Positions 9,798-19,310 are shown, counted from the stretch's first letter. The stretch: DNA of 64,000 nucleotides from Fidelibacterota bacterium (GCA_002705575.1 PAHI01000076.1:1328-65327); one strand, 5' to 3'. Notes: a model not told the origin generated them from the sequence alone. Translations and numbers: made by a program.

Positions 9798-10898
9798 ATG
9801 AATATGAAAAAAGTTCTATTTAAAATATGTTATCTGTCAACTTTGCTTTTCGTTTATAATTGTGCGAGTCCTGATTTTTATTCTATAGAAGATATAGAAA
9901 AAGAAAAGGCAAAATTAGATAAAGGTAAATCTAAGTCAGCTGAAAAGTTGCTATTGATATATAAAGATGTTGAGCAACCCTACAATGTAAGGTTAGCGGC
10001 TTTGAGATCATTAGAAGATAGTGAGTTACCATTTGTAGTTGAATCAATAAAAAGTTCAGTAGCAAATGGAGATTTGTTTGAACTGGATATGATTAATCAA
10101 TCGATTGTTATGCTTTTAAAGTATAATGATTCAAGTGCTACTCAATCCCTTATTGATTGTCTTAAGATGACTGAATCAAAAATAATGGATGTTAGAGAAA
10201 ATATCGTTAATACAATTAATACGATGGGAAGTGAAGATGAAGTGTTGACATTGGTTGAGCTATATGAAGTAAGTAAGATTAATCATCAAAGAATGAATGA
10301 GCTTTTAGCGCTAACCCTAGGTACAATTGGAGATGACAAAGTAATTCCAATATTAATGGAAATCGTTACTAATAAAGATTTGAGTATTAATGTTAGAAGT
10401 CAAGCTATTGAAGTTTTAGCTAAGAAAAACTCTACTGATTTAGTAGACTATTTTGTTGAAATTTTAGATGATCCAAGCTCAAATGATGAATTAAGCAGAT
10501 TCACAGATATGATTTTTGAAGATTTTGAAGATCCTAGAATGATGATGTCTTTAGTAGAGTCATATCAATTAGGTAAATCGGAATATTACAGATTGCTAAA
10601 CTCCTTAATTTCTGGAATGGAATATTATCAATCGCCCGAGATTAGTGATGCACTTTTAGACATTGCTAAAAATCAGGAAAACCCTCATCATATTAGGATT
10701 AAAGCAATTAACGCATTATCAGAATTTTCAGATGAATCGATTGTCAATGAGATGTTATCGATGTTACAAAAGCCAGGAAATTATAAATATTATAATGAAA
10801 TAATACAGTTGATTGAAAAAACGGATTCAGATATAGATGTTGATGAAAACTTAAGAAGAGCTGCTTTTCAGGCAATGCAGAATCATGTAGGGAACTAA
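9798..10898 (+). CDS. HEAT-repeat lipoprotein
   Basis: A 366-residue protein with a lipoprotein signal (LSTLLFVYNC, Cys 22); the start may instead be the Met two codons further on. The mature chain shows HEAT-like helical repeats, for example VRLAALRSLEDSELPFVVES, VRSQAIEVLAKKNSTDLVDY and IRIKAINALSEFSDESIVNE. HEAT solenoids bind other proteins and no enzyme motif is present. The stop codon overlaps the next lipoprotein start by one base (TAATG), so the two are translationally coupled and may act together at the envelope. Confidence 0.78.
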   Translation: MNMKKVLFKICYLSTLLFVYNCASPDFYSIEDIEKEKAKLDKGKSKSAEKLLLIYKDVEQPYNVRLAALRSLEDSELPFVVESIKSSVANGDLFELDMINQSIVMLLKYNDSSATQSLIDCLKMTESKIMDVRENIVNTINTMGSEDEVLTLVELYEVSKINHQRMNELLALTLGTIGDDKVIPILMEIVTNKDLSINVRSQAIEVLAKKNSTDLVDYFVEILDDPSSNDELSRFTDMIFEDFEDPRMMMSLVESYQLGKSEYYRLLNSLISGMEYYQSPEISDALLDIAKNQENPHHIRIKAINALSEFSDESIVNEMLSMLQKPGNYKYYNEIIQLIEKTDSDIDVDENLRRAAFQAMQNHVGN

Positions 10899-11722
10899 TG
10901 AAGAGAAAATTTCATATATTTATTGTTGGCTTGTTTTTAATCTGTTTGAGTGGCTGTTCATCTTTAAATAGATTGAACCCGTTTAGCAAACAAGATAGTA
11001 AGCAAAACATTAAAGAAGAGTCTGAAGCCGTCAAAGCTGATGAAGTTTTAGATTTCGATGATATTAATATTGAAGAAAATAAGACAACCAACATACGTGA
11101 GTCCGAGCCTTTTTATCCAATTGATGAAACAGTAGAAGATATTCAGGAACAAATTAATAATTTAAAATCAAGAGTAATCGAGTATGAATCTAAAATTAAT
11201 CGAGTTGCATTAGACCCCGATTTATTAAAAATGATTAAAACACCATTAATCAATCATGAAATTGAGCTAAGCAATGGTACTCTTGTACAAGGATCTATAT
11301 TGCAAGAAGATATAGATAGAGTTATTTTAAAAACTCAAATTGGTCAAATTAGAATTGAAAAATCAGATATAATATCAATTAAGGAGATTGCTCCAAATTC
11401 ACCTAATCTTGTTTTTGAATCTGAGCCAGAACAAAAAATTTACGATGGTAAGAGAGTTTTTGAAGGAACAGTTTTAAATGATGGCATGAGGAGGTCAGAT
11501 TTTACTCGTGTTGTTTTTTATCTTTGGGATGAAGATACTAACTTAATTGCTTCTGATTCTGCGTTTGTAAATGGATCAGTAAATCAATATTCATCGGGAA
11601 TTATAACAGATAGCGCTGTTGAGTCTGGCAATTATGCATCGTATAAAGTGTCTGTATCCATCCAGGATACTGCAGATATCAGATACATTACAAAAGAAAT
11701 TCATTTTAATATATACGATTAA
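10898..11722 (+). CDS. lipoprotein of unknown function
   Basis: A 274-residue protein with a clear lipobox (LICLSGC, Cys 20). An acidic, low-complexity stretch and a short coiled coil (about 85-105, EDIQEQINNLKSRVIEYESK) follow. Then comes a small beta domain (HEIELSNGTLVQGSILQED), resembling SH3-like domains. The C-terminal about 90 residues (FEGTVLNDGMRRSDFTRVVF onward) resemble FxLYD-type beta-sandwiches. It is coupled to the HEAT lipoprotein upstream, and the penicillin-acylase-like gene follows 11 bases later. I do not recognise a function. Confidence 0.7.
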   Translation: MKRKFHIFIVGLFLICLSGCSSLNRLNPFSKQDSKQNIKEESEAVKADEVLDFDDINIEENKTTNIRESEPFYPIDETVEDIQEQINNLKSRVIEYESKINRVALDPDLLKMIKTPLINHEIELSNGTLVQGSILQEDIDRVILKTQIGQIRIEKSDIISIKEIAPNSPNLVFESEPEQKIYDGKRVFEGTVLNDGMRRSDFTRVVFYLWDEDTNLIASDSAFVNGSVNQYSSGIITDSAVESGNYASYKVSVSIQDTADIRYITKEIHFNIYD

Positions 11723-11733
11723 AATATTTTTTA

Positions 11734-14355
11734 ATGTCGTTATTTATGAATGATAAAATAAAAATATTGTTTTTACTTATTTTGGTATGTTTTTCAATTC
11801 ATATTTTTAATAATAAAATAAATTCAATCCCTCCAATTGGTAGATTTTTAAATCCATTCCATGGTTATATTGTTACAGCTAATAAAAGTCAAATTTATAT
11901 AAATAATTTAGCATTAAAAGATTCTGTAGAGGTGGTGTGGGATGAGAATGATTTCCCTCATATTTTTGCAAAAAATGATTCAGATTTATATATGGTTCAG
12001 GGATATATTGTTTCTTCAGATAGGCTATGGCAAATGGATTTTATAACTCGCCTTCACGCTGGAAGATTATCTGAAATAATAGGTAATAATGATAGTGTCT
12101 TAAAAAATGATAAATTTATGAGACGTATTGGGATTACAGAGTCAGCAAAGAGCTCTTTGTTTGCTACTGCATATTGCGTTAATCAAGAAAACTTAAAATA
12201 TCAGGATTGGGATGGTCTTTCAGATTGTCCTTCAGGCTACCAGTTAGTTGTTAAGGAACCAGAAGTTTATGATATGCTAGTTTCTTATTCTATAGGTATA
12301 AATAAATATATTCAGTCTTTAAGCTATAGAGATTTACCTATTGAATATAAGATATTAGATTATTCTCCAAATCTGTGGACACCGTTAAGAACCTGTCTTC
12401 TATTAAAAGCTATGTCTTTAGATTTAACAGGAAGAAATACAGATATTATATATACAAATTTAGTTAACACTTTTGGCAAAGATAAGGCAGATTTTTTATA
12501 CTCTGAAATCCCCTATAATAATACTCCAATAATAGCTAGGGAGGATTTTAGTAAAATAGAAAACCCTATACTTCCATTATGTGATGATGAATTATCCATT
12601 GATTCAGAATCATTAGAAGTATTTAATATGTATAATGTTAATAATCCTGGTATAGGCAGTAACAATTGGGCAGTTCATAAAGATATGGCTAAAAAAGGAC
12701 ATGCTATTTTAGCTAATGACCCTCATTTAGGATTAAATTTACCAAATGTCTGGTATGTTATGCATTTGTCCACTCCAGAGCAAAACGTAATGGGAGCAAC
12801 AATGCCTGGAGCTCCAGGCATTTTGTCAGGATTTAATGATTATATTGCTTGGGGTGAAACTAATGCGGCAGCAGATGTTTCTGATTTTTATCATATCAAA
12901 ATAGATTCAAGTAATTTTAATAATTATATACTTGATAATAAGTCAGTACCATTTAAAAAGAGAGTAGAAAAATATTATATTAGAGGAGATGCATTGAATT
13001 TTCCGCAAATTTATTTTGATACTATAAAGTCAACACATCATGGGCCTATTCTTACAGATACTAAAAATGATAATTTTGATAGTGGTTTAAGCAGTATATA
13101 TTATGACGTTAATCTTGCATTTAGGTGGTCAGCACATGATTCAAGCAATGAAATTAAAGCTTTTTATGATATTAATCATGCTAAGGATTATGAAGATTTT
13201 GAGGATGCTTTATTAGGCTATAAATGTCCTGCTCAAAATTTTGTATATGCCGATATTGATGGAAATGTTGCTATGCACCATAATGGGAAAATACCTATAA
13301 GGTGTGAAGAATATGGAAAGAGTATTTTACCAGGACATTTGTCAACTTATGATTGGAAAAATTTTATTCCATATGAGCATCTTCCTAAAGTAAAAAACCC
13401 TAAAAAAGGTTATGTTAGTTCTGCTAATCAATATCCTATGGTAGAATCATATCCATATTATTTTCCTGGCAATTTTTGGCCATCATATAGAGGAAGCAGA
13501 ATTAATGATTTGCTAGATTCTATGATTTCAAAGGGAGTAACAATAGATGATATGAAAAAAATCCAAAATGATGACTACAATAAATTTGCTGAAGATATTT
13601 TGCCCAATTTGTTGCTTTCTCTAGAGCAAAATGAATTATTTATATCAGATTCAATTTATTTAGAAATACATAAGCATTTAAAAAAATGGAGTCTAAGGCC
13701 AGTTCATGATAAAGATAAGTTCGAACCAATAATTTTTGATAAATGGTATGAAAACCTAAATCATTTAACCTGGGAAGATTTGTTTTCAGATAATAAAAAT
13801 AATTTTGTGAATATAAATCGTATATATCCTTTATATGATAAATTAGCTAAACTAATCGAAAATCAGGATTATTGGAATTCAGAGTGGTTTGATGATAGCC
13901 GAACGGATAAAAAAGAAAATTTTCATGATATTGCCTATCAATCATTCAAAATGACTATAGATGATTTGCTTAAAAATGAAAATTTAAGAGATAAAAAATA
14001 TAAAAATTGGAAGTATTCAGATTATAGGGGCACTAGTATACATCATATGTTGTCATCAGATAGGTTTGATTCATTTAGCAGGATAAATATTAAAACAGGT
14101 GGCTCAAAATGGGCTCCAAATGCAATGAAAAAAAAGTTTGGACCTTCATGGAGATATATTGTTGAAATGAAAAAGGATTCAATTTATGCAATTGGTATAT
14201 ATCCTGGAGGTCAATCTGGAAATCCAGGAAGTTTAAATTATGATAACTTTATTGATAAGTGGAAAGATGGTGAATATTTAAATTTAAACTTTACATACTA
14301 TAAAGATAGAAGTAGCTTAAAAGGAAGAAAAATGGTTTTTTATAATGGTAGCTAA
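11734..14355 (+). CDS. penicillin acylase family N-terminal nucleophile hydrolase
   Basis: An 873-residue exported Ntn-hydrolase. A signal segment (ILFLLILVCFSIHIF) leads into the alpha-chain-like region (VVWDENDFPHIFAKNDSDLY, QGYIVSSDRLWQMDF). The autocleavage site is GIGSNNWAV, making Ser 309 the predicted catalytic N-terminal residue of the beta chain, and ANDPHLGLNLPNVWY follows as in the family. Members cleave amide bonds in penicillins, acyl-homoserine lactones or other acylated amines; the substrate cannot be told here. The C-terminal GGQSGNPGS is also typical. The last 11 bases overlap the next gene. Confidence 0.9.
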   Translation: MSLFMNDKIKILFLLILVCFSIHIFNNKINSIPPIGRFLNPFHGYIVTANKSQIYINNLALKDSVEVVWDENDFPHIFAKNDSDLYMVQGYIVSSDRLWQMDFITRLHAGRLSEIIGNNDSVLKNDKFMRRIGITESAKSSLFATAYCVNQENLKYQDWDGLSDCPSGYQLVVKEPEVYDMLVSYSIGINKYIQSLSYRDLPIEYKILDYSPNLWTPLRTCLLLKAMSLDLTGRNTDIIYTNLVNTFGKDKADFLYSEIPYNNTPIIAREDFSKIENPILPLCDDELSIDSESLEVFNMYNVNNPGIGSNNWAVHKDMAKKGHAILANDPHLGLNLPNVWYVMHLSTPEQNVMGATMPGAPGILSGFNDYIAWGETNAAADVSDFYHIKIDSSNFNNYILDNKSVPFKKRVEKYYIRGDALNFPQIYFDTIKSTHHGPILTDTKNDNFDSGLSSIYYDVNLAFRWSAHDSSNEIKAFYDINHAKDYEDFEDALLGYKCPAQNFVYADIDGNVAMHHNGKIPIRCEEYGKSILPGHLSTYDWKNFIPYEHLPKVKNPKKGYVSSANQYPMVESYPYYFPGNFWPSYRGSRINDLLDSMISKGVTIDDMKKIQNDDYNKFAEDILPNLLLSLEQNELFISDSIYLEIHKHLKKWSLRPVHDKDKFEPIIFDKWYENLNHLTWEDLFSDNKNNFVNINRIYPLYDKLAKLIENQDYWNSEWFDDSRTDKKENFHDIAYQSFKMTIDDLLKNENLRDKKYKNWKYSDYRGTSIHHMLSSDRFDSFSRINIKTGGSKWAPNAMKKKFGPSWRYIVEMKKDSIYAIGIYPGGQSGNPGSLNYDNFIDKWKDGEYLNLNFTYYKDRSSLKGRKMVFYNGS

Positions 14356-14689
14356 ATATTTATTCATTTATACAGTAGGAACATATGTGCTGTGTTCTTA
14401 TTTCCCTTGGTGGACTTTGGCTATTATTGCAACTTTAATAGGGTTCTGCTCTAGCAGTCTAAAGAGTGGTGTTTTTTATTCTGTTATACCCGTAACTTTA
14501 GCATGGTCTATCAAATTAATAGAAAATTTTTTCGTTCAGGATCATATTATTTTAAATAAAATAAAAATTTTCATGAATTTAAATTCGTTTCAACTAATTT
14601 TGTTAACGCTGATGATTCCTATAATTGTAGGATGTATATCATCTGTGTTTGGATATAAGCTAAAGGAAGTGATTAAAAGTGAAGAATAA
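14345..14689 (+). CDS. small integral membrane protein
   Basis: A 114-residue hydrophobic protein with three to four predicted membrane segments (about residues 5-22, 23-38, 42-60 and 85-105). It has no motif I recognise. It overlaps the penicillin-acylase-like gene by 11 bases and the bolA-like gene by 11 bases, so it is tightly embedded in the operon. Cys and Trp in the first loop (VLCSYFPWW) are the only notable residues. Function unknown. Confidence 0.65.
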   Translation: MVAKYLFIYTVGTYVLCSYFPWWTLAIIATLIGFCSSSLKSGVFYSVIPVTLAWSIKLIENFFVQDHIILNKIKIFMNLNSFQLILLTLMIPIIVGCISSVFGYKLKEVIKSEE

Positions 14690-14948
14690 AATTGAAGAGT
14701 TAATTAAGTCCCAATTAAATGTATCAGCTATTGAGATTGTGGATTTTAGTGCAAAACATAAAGGTCATAAGGGCAATGATGGGGGTGGACACTTCCAAGC
14801 TGTTATCATAAGTGAAGATTTTGAGGGACTTACTCTCATTAAAAGACATCAAAAGATTTATTCGATACTCGGTGATTTGTTGAAAAAAGAAATTCATGCT
14901 TTTTCTATGAAAACATACACACCTGAGGAATTTAAAAATATAAAATAA
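14679..14948 (+). CDS. BolA family protein
   Basis: An 89-residue protein starting with GTG; the ribosome site AAGGAAG at 14663-14669 sits 9 bases upstream and decides the start. GGGHFQAVIISEDFEGLTLI followed by RHQKIYSILGDLL and HAFSMKTYTPEEF matches the BolA/IbaG fold, including the conserved HF and the helix RHxxIYxxL. BolA proteins partner with monothiol glutaredoxins in iron-sulfur and redox regulation; no glutaredoxin is adjacent. The gene is embedded in an envelope-protein operon and its length is normal. Confidence 0.85.
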   Translation: MKNKIEELIKSQLNVSAIEIVDFSAKHKGHKGNDGGGHFQAVIISEDFEGLTLIKRHQKIYSILGDLLKKEIHAFSMKTYTPEEFKNIK

Positions 14949-14952
14949 ATTC

Positions 14953-15561
14953 TTGAATAAACTCTTTCCCATTGTATTTGCTTTATTGTTCTTTAGTTGT
15001 GATTCAAATCCTGTTACTACATTATGTGATGAAAGTAATGAGGTTGAGTTATGGGGACAATGTTACAATATTGAGCAAACAACTTCTTTAGATATAGAAG
15101 GACTTCCAATACATAAATGGGATGGTGCACTTACAGGTGAAATTCCACCAGATATGGGAAAACTCATAAATTTAACTATTTTAAATTTATCCCATAATCA
15201 ACTCACTGCAGAGATACCACCTGAGATAGGGAGCCTTACGAATTTATCAAGTTTAGATGCCCAGAATAATCAACTTACTGGAGAGATACCACCTGAGATA
15301 GGGAACCTGACGAATTTAGTTCTTTTGGGTTTATATGGGAATCACCTTACAGGTGAAATACCTCCTGAAATAGGAAATCTTACAGATTTATATTTTTTAT
15401 ATTTAAATTATAATCAACTTACAGGAGAGGTGCCACCAGAAATATGTAACATAGGTGATAGTACTCCAGAGGTAGGTAACAACAAACTCTGTCCACCCTA
15501 TCCATCTTGTATATCTCAAGATGATATAGATTCACAAGACACTTCAAATTGCGCCGAATAA
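14953..15561 (+). CDS. leucine-rich-repeat lipoprotein (plant-type LRR)
   Basis: A 202-residue lipoprotein. It starts with TTG: no ATG fits, and this start gives a proper lipobox (VFALLFFSC, Cys 16). The body holds four or five 24-residue leucine-rich repeats of the plant-specific type (pattern LTGEIPPEIGNLTNL) capped by Cys pairs before (CDESNEVELWGQC) and after (CNIG, CPPYPSC). The repeats are also closely similar in DNA, a sign of recent tandem duplication. It is presumably a surface-exposed binding protein; ligand unknown. Confidence 0.82.
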   Translation: MNKLFPIVFALLFFSCDSNPVTTLCDESNEVELWGQCYNIEQTTSLDIEGLPIHKWDGALTGEIPPDMGKLINLTILNLSHNQLTAEIPPEIGSLTNLSSLDAQNNQLTGEIPPEIGNLTNLVLLGLYGNHLTGEIPPEIGNLTDLYFLYLNYNQLTGEVPPEICNIGDSTPEVGNNKLCPPYPSCISQDDIDSQDTSNCAE

Positions 15562-15579
15562 TGAATAAACTTTTTAATT

Positions 15580-17172
15580 TTGAATACTAAACAAACCAAT
15601 AAAATCTATCTTAAGAAAGATGTTGAAGATAAAACTTGGAATAAGATTAATCAACATTGCAAAAATCAATCAGTAAGTGATATAAATTCAATTGTAGATT
15701 GGCTAGTAAAAAAGTTTAATATTGATATTACGCTTGATCAGGATATTATAAGTGGATACATATCTGATTATTCAAATATGAAAGGTAGAGCAATAGGTCT
15801 TTTTCGACCTAAGAATGATAGAGAGGCCTCAATTGTTATTAGAGTTTTTTATCTTATTAAAATGCCCTATACAATTTCAGCAGGAAAAACAAATCTTACA
15901 GGCAGCGCAACACCTATGGAAGGTTTCGTGCTTAGTATAGAGAATTTAAATCAGATAAAACCATTTGTGAAAGATGACACTATTACATGTTCAACAGCAA
16001 CGTATCTGGAGGATATGAGAATAGAAGTACTTGCACAATCAAAAGGTAAATACTATTATCCTGTTGATCCTACTAGTCGAAAAGAAGCAATGGTTGGAGG
16101 TACGATATCATGCAATGCTTCAGGGTTTGTTCCTGGATTTAAGGGCGCTACAAGGCACTGGGTAAATGGACTGAAAGTAATTATGCCAAATGGTTATTAT
16201 GTGGATTGCAAAAGAGGAGAATATATATCTTGTGATTCTAAATTCTTTCTAAATGAAAAAGAGCTTGTTCTTCCTAAATATAAACGCCCAAAAATTAAAA
16301 ATGCAAGTGGTCCATATACTTGTTACGATGAAGAAATAGATTTTATAGACTTTATGGTTGGGAGTGAAGGTCTTTTTGGGTTAATGACAATGTGCTCATT
16401 TAATTTAGATGTAAAGCCGAAAAATTTTTTAGATTTTTTCATTGTATTAGATTCAGAGGATTATGCTATTAAATTTTATGATTACTTAAGTAAGGTTCTT
16501 GATGGAGAATTAAGTAAGCTTAATGCATTAGAATATTTTGGTTATAATTCTCAAAAATATTTAAAAAATAAAGAGTATTTTTTTAAAAATGAAAATGATG
16601 TAGGAATATATCTTCAAATTCCACTATATAATAAATCTGTTGAAGAAGGATGTGAGTTTTGGTTTAATATATTATCTAAATCAAAGTGTAATGTTGAGTT
16701 AGATAAGATTTTTGTTTTAAATGACAAAAAGAGTTGGGATTTATTTTTTGAAGCACGACACTCAATGCCGGAATTAGCATTTCAAGAAACAAAAAAAGTA
16801 GATGGAATTAGTGTAATTACAGATACTATTGTTCCAAATGAAAACTTTAAAGAATCATTATTTAAAATTCATAAAGTAATAAGAGATGCAAAAATTGAAT
16901 ATTTGCTGTTTGGGCATCTTGGAGATTGCCATCTTCATTTTCATCTAATCCCTGGTAAAAACCAACAGGAAAAAGCCTTTGGAGTATATAATGAAATTGT
17001 AAAAATTTCATCTAATTTAGGAGGTGTGTATTCAGCTGAACATGGCACAGGTAAGAGAAAAAAATCTGATTTCTTAAACTGTTATGGCATGCAGGCGGCT
17101 AATGAGTTAAAGATTTCTAAATTATGTTTGGATCCAGACATGATATTAAATAGGGGCAATATAATTGATTAA
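15580..17172 (+). CDS. FAD-linked oxidase/dehydrogenase, GlcD / D-2-hydroxyacid dehydrogenase type
   Basis: A 530-residue flavoenzyme of the vanillyl-alcohol-oxidase fold. The FAD-binding part runs from about 65 to 260 (GLFRPKNDREASIVIRVF, ISAGKTNLTGSATP, VGGTISCNASGF). The C-terminal part has GHLGDCHLHFHLIP, with metal-binding-type His residues, and AEHGTGKRKK, both hallmarks of D-lactate, D-2-hydroxyglutarate and glycolate dehydrogenases. The start is TTG because the previous gene ends 19 bases earlier and the next ATG would remove part of the FAD domain. It precedes glutaryl-CoA dehydrogenase, so a 2-hydroxyacid from amino-acid breakdown is a reasonable but unproven substrate. Confidence 0.8.
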   Translation: MNTKQTNKIYLKKDVEDKTWNKINQHCKNQSVSDINSIVDWLVKKFNIDITLDQDIISGYISDYSNMKGRAIGLFRPKNDREASIVIRVFYLIKMPYTISAGKTNLTGSATPMEGFVLSIENLNQIKPFVKDDTITCSTATYLEDMRIEVLAQSKGKYYYPVDPTSRKEAMVGGTISCNASGFVPGFKGATRHWVNGLKVIMPNGYYVDCKRGEYISCDSKFFLNEKELVLPKYKRPKIKNASGPYTCYDEEIDFIDFMVGSEGLFGLMTMCSFNLDVKPKNFLDFFIVLDSEDYAIKFYDYLSKVLDGELSKLNALEYFGYNSQKYLKNKEYFFKNENDVGIYLQIPLYNKSVEEGCEFWFNILSKSKCNVELDKIFVLNDKKSWDLFFEARHSMPELAFQETKKVDGISVITDTIVPNENFKESLFKIHKVIRDAKIEYLLFGHLGDCHLHFHLIPGKNQQEKAFGVYNEIVKISSNLGGVYSAEHGTGKRKKSDFLNCYGMQAANELKISKLCLDPDMILNRGNIID

Positions 17173-17215
17173 TAATTATAATTTTTTTGTGTATAAAATT
17201 TATTAAATTAATAGT

Positions 17216-18385
17216 ATGAAATTAAAAGGCATAGATTATTTAGATATATCAGGTCATTTTTCTGAAGAAGAAATCATGACTCAGCACAATACTCGAGATT
17301 TTGTTGAAAAGGAAATCAACCCTATAATAGATGAATATTTTCGCGATGGTAAGTTTCCAAAAGAATTGATTCCTAAATTTGCTGATATGGGTTTTTTGGG
17401 AATAAATCTACCAACAGAATTTGGAGGTGGAGGAATGTCAAATATAGCATATGGCCTTGTATGCCAAGAATTAGAAAGATGTGATTCTGGTATTCGTTCA
17501 TTTGTTTCTGTTCAAGGTTCATTGGTTATATATCCTATATTTGCATATGGCAGTGATGAACAGAAAAAAAAGTGGTTGCCTAAATTAACTTCTGGTGAAG
17601 CAATTGGTTGTTTTGGCTTAACAGAGCCTGACTTTGGATCCAATCCTGGAGGAATGCAAACAAAAGCAGTTAAAGTAGATGGTGGCTACAAAATCAGTGG
17701 AACTAAAATGTGGATCACAAATGGTTCAATAGCAGATATTGCAATTGTTTGGGCTAAAACTGAAGATGGATTGGTTCGTGGATTTATAGTTGAACAAGGC
17801 ATGGAAGGTTTTTCTGCTCCAATAATGAAAAACAAATGGTCATTAAGAGCTTCAGTTACATCTGAATTGGTCTTAGATAATGTGTTTCTTCCAGATGAAA
17901 ATTTATTACCTAATGTTAAGGGAATGAAAGGTCCTTTAGGCTGTTTAACGCAGGCTAGATATGGAATTGGTTGGGGAACAGTTGGGGCTGCAATGGCAGT
18001 TTATGAAGCGTCTTTGAAGTATGCTAAAGAACGGATTCAATTTGATAAGCCCATTGCGTCATTTCAATTAGTGCAAGATAAACTTGTATGGATGCTAAAT
18101 GAGATTACAAAAGGACAGCTTATAGCATTGCAAGTTGGTAAAAATAAAGATGATAAAACTCTTAAATTCCAACAAGTTTCTCTTATAAAGAGAAATAATG
18201 TTTGGGTTGCAAGAGAGTGTTGTAAGCTTGCTAGAGAAATCCATGGAGGAAATGGAGTTTCTGGAGAATATCCTATTATGAGACATATGATGAACATTGA
18301 AAGTGTTTATACATATGAAGGTACTCATGATATGCATACCCTTATTCTAGGAAATGACATAACAAATATTCCTGCTTTCGAATGA
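17216..18385 (+). CDS. gcdH: acyl-CoA dehydrogenase, glutaryl-CoA dehydrogenase-like
   Basis: A 389-residue FAD acyl-CoA dehydrogenase. GCFGLTEPDFGSNPGGM, KISGTKMWITNGSIADIAIV and SLRASVTSELVLDNVFLP cover the flavin and substrate regions. The C-terminal RHMMNIESVYTYEGTHDMHT LILG region carries the catalytic Glu in YEGT and matches glutaryl-CoA dehydrogenases more closely than other acyl-CoA dehydrogenases. The enzyme would oxidise and decarboxylate glutaryl-CoA to crotonyl-CoA in lysine/tryptophan breakdown. Its stop overlaps the isomerase start by four bases (ATGA). The thiolase and 3-hydroxyacyl-CoA dehydrogenase at the far end of the window could continue the pathway. Confidence 0.87.
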   Translation: MKLKGIDYLDISGHFSEEEIMTQHNTRDFVEKEINPIIDEYFRDGKFPKELIPKFADMGFLGINLPTEFGGGGMSNIAYGLVCQELERCDSGIRSFVSVQGSLVIYPIFAYGSDEQKKKWLPKLTSGEAIGCFGLTEPDFGSNPGGMQTKAVKVDGGYKISGTKMWITNGSIADIAIVWAKTEDGLVRGFIVEQGMEGFSAPIMKNKWSLRASVTSELVLDNVFLPDENLLPNVKGMKGPLGCLTQARYGIGWGTVGAAMAVYEASLKYAKERIQFDKPIASFQLVQDKLVWMLNEITKGQLIALQVGKNKDDKTLKFQQVSLIKRNNVWVARECCKLAREIHGGNGVSGEYPIMRHMMNIESVYTYEGTHDMHTLILGNDITNIPAFE

Positions 18386-19134
18386 TTGATATCATTCAAG
18401 AAAAACAGATACAAATTTTAAAATTAAATAGACCTAAGGTAAATGCAATTAATGAAGAGCTTATTCAAGCATTATCTGATAATCTTGATTTATTAGAATC
18501 CAATAATAACATCAAAGGAATTATAATAACTGGAGAAAATAATATTTTTTCTGCTGGCCTTGACCTTATTGAGTTATACTCTAAAGATAGAGATTATATG
18601 AACCACTTTTGGTCTTTGTTTTCTAATTTATTAATTAAAATATACAGTTATCCTAAAATTGTATTTACTGCAATATCTGGTCATAGTCCTGCTGGAGGAA
18701 CGGTTATTTCAATTATGACTGATTATCGTATTATGAGTAGAGGTAATTTTTTGATTGGATTAAATGAAGTTGCAGTAGGATTGAGTATGCCTATATCAAT
18801 AGGAAGGGTATTTCAGAGTTTACTTGGAGAAAGAGTTGCAGAAAAAATGACTCTTAAAGGACAACTAGTAAATCCAGAAAAAGCGCAGAAAATTGGCTTA
18901 ATTGATGAAGTTGTAGAGTCTGAGAAATTATTAAATTATACTGTTGATACTATGCAACAATGGCTTAAACTACCTTATCAAAAACAGATTGCTAGTAAAT
19001 TATCTTTAAGAAAAAATGTTATAGATATTATGAAAAAAGCAAACAAGGATAATGATGAATTTATCAATGCCTGGTTTAGTGATGAGTGTAGAAGTACTAT
19101 GAAAAGCATTATTAGCAAACTTTCAAAAAAATAG
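18382..19134 (+). CDS. enoyl-CoA isomerase, ECI1 (delta3,delta2) type, crotonase superfamily
   Basis: A 250-residue crotonase-fold protein. LKLNRPKVNAINEELIQAL, FSAGLDLIELY, AISGHSPAGGTVISIMTDYR and GLNEVAVGLSMP resemble mitochondrial delta3,delta2-enoyl-CoA isomerase (ECI1), including PAGG at the oxyanion hole and the GLNE catalytic-Glu segment. It lacks the second Glu of typical hydratases. ECI1-type enzymes move the double bond of 3-enoyl-CoAs during breakdown of unsaturated fatty acids. Overlap with the upstream acyl-CoA dehydrogenase implies co-translation. The general crotonase assignment is certain; the isomerase subtype is likely. Confidence 0.83.
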   Translation: MIDIIQEKQIQILKLNRPKVNAINEELIQALSDNLDLLESNNNIKGIIITGENNIFSAGLDLIELYSKDRDYMNHFWSLFSNLLIKIYSYPKIVFTAISGHSPAGGTVISIMTDYRIMSRGNFLIGLNEVAVGLSMPISIGRVFQSLLGERVAEKMTLKGQLVNPEKAQKIGLIDEVVESEKLLNYTVDTMQQWLKLPYQKQIASKLSLRKNVIDIMKKANKDNDEFINAWFSDECRSTMKSIISKLSKK

Positions 19135-19177
19135 GTTTTTTAAAACATAGAATTAACTATAAATTTATATAATATTT

Positions 19178-19249
19178 GGCCCGTTCGTCTAGTGGTTAGG
19201 ACTCAGGGTTTTCATCTCTGCAACAGGAGTTCGATTCTCCTACGGGCTA
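19178..19249 (+). tRNA. tRNA-Glu (anticodon UUC)
   Basis: A 72-nt cloverleaf can be drawn fully. The acceptor stem GGCCCGT pairs with ACGGGCT (G-U at the first pair). The D-arm is GTC/GAC, the anticodon stem CAGGG/CTCTG carries the 7-base loop TTTTCAT with anticodon TTC, and the T-arm AGGAG/CTCCT has loop TTCGATT. The discriminator base is A; the CCA tail is not encoded (CAA follows). A terminator starts two bases later. Confidence 0.96.
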
Positions 19250-19250
19250 C

Positions 19251-19282
19251 AAAAAGCCTAGTTTTTAACTAGGCTTTTTTTT
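19251..19282 (+). terminator. intrinsic terminator after tRNA-Glu
   Basis: An 11-bp stem, AAAAAGCCTAG (19251-19261) with CTAGGCTTTTT, around the loop TTTTTAA, runs into a T-rich tail. It ends the tRNA transcript. Confidence 0.9.
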
Positions 19283-19310
19283 ATTTTGCTAATTAATAAA
19301 AGAGGTGTTA

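Noticed and set aside
14953..15561. Plant origin of the LRR protein
   Set aside because: The plant-type repeat is common in marine bacterial surface proteins, and the lipobox and base composition fit the neighbours.
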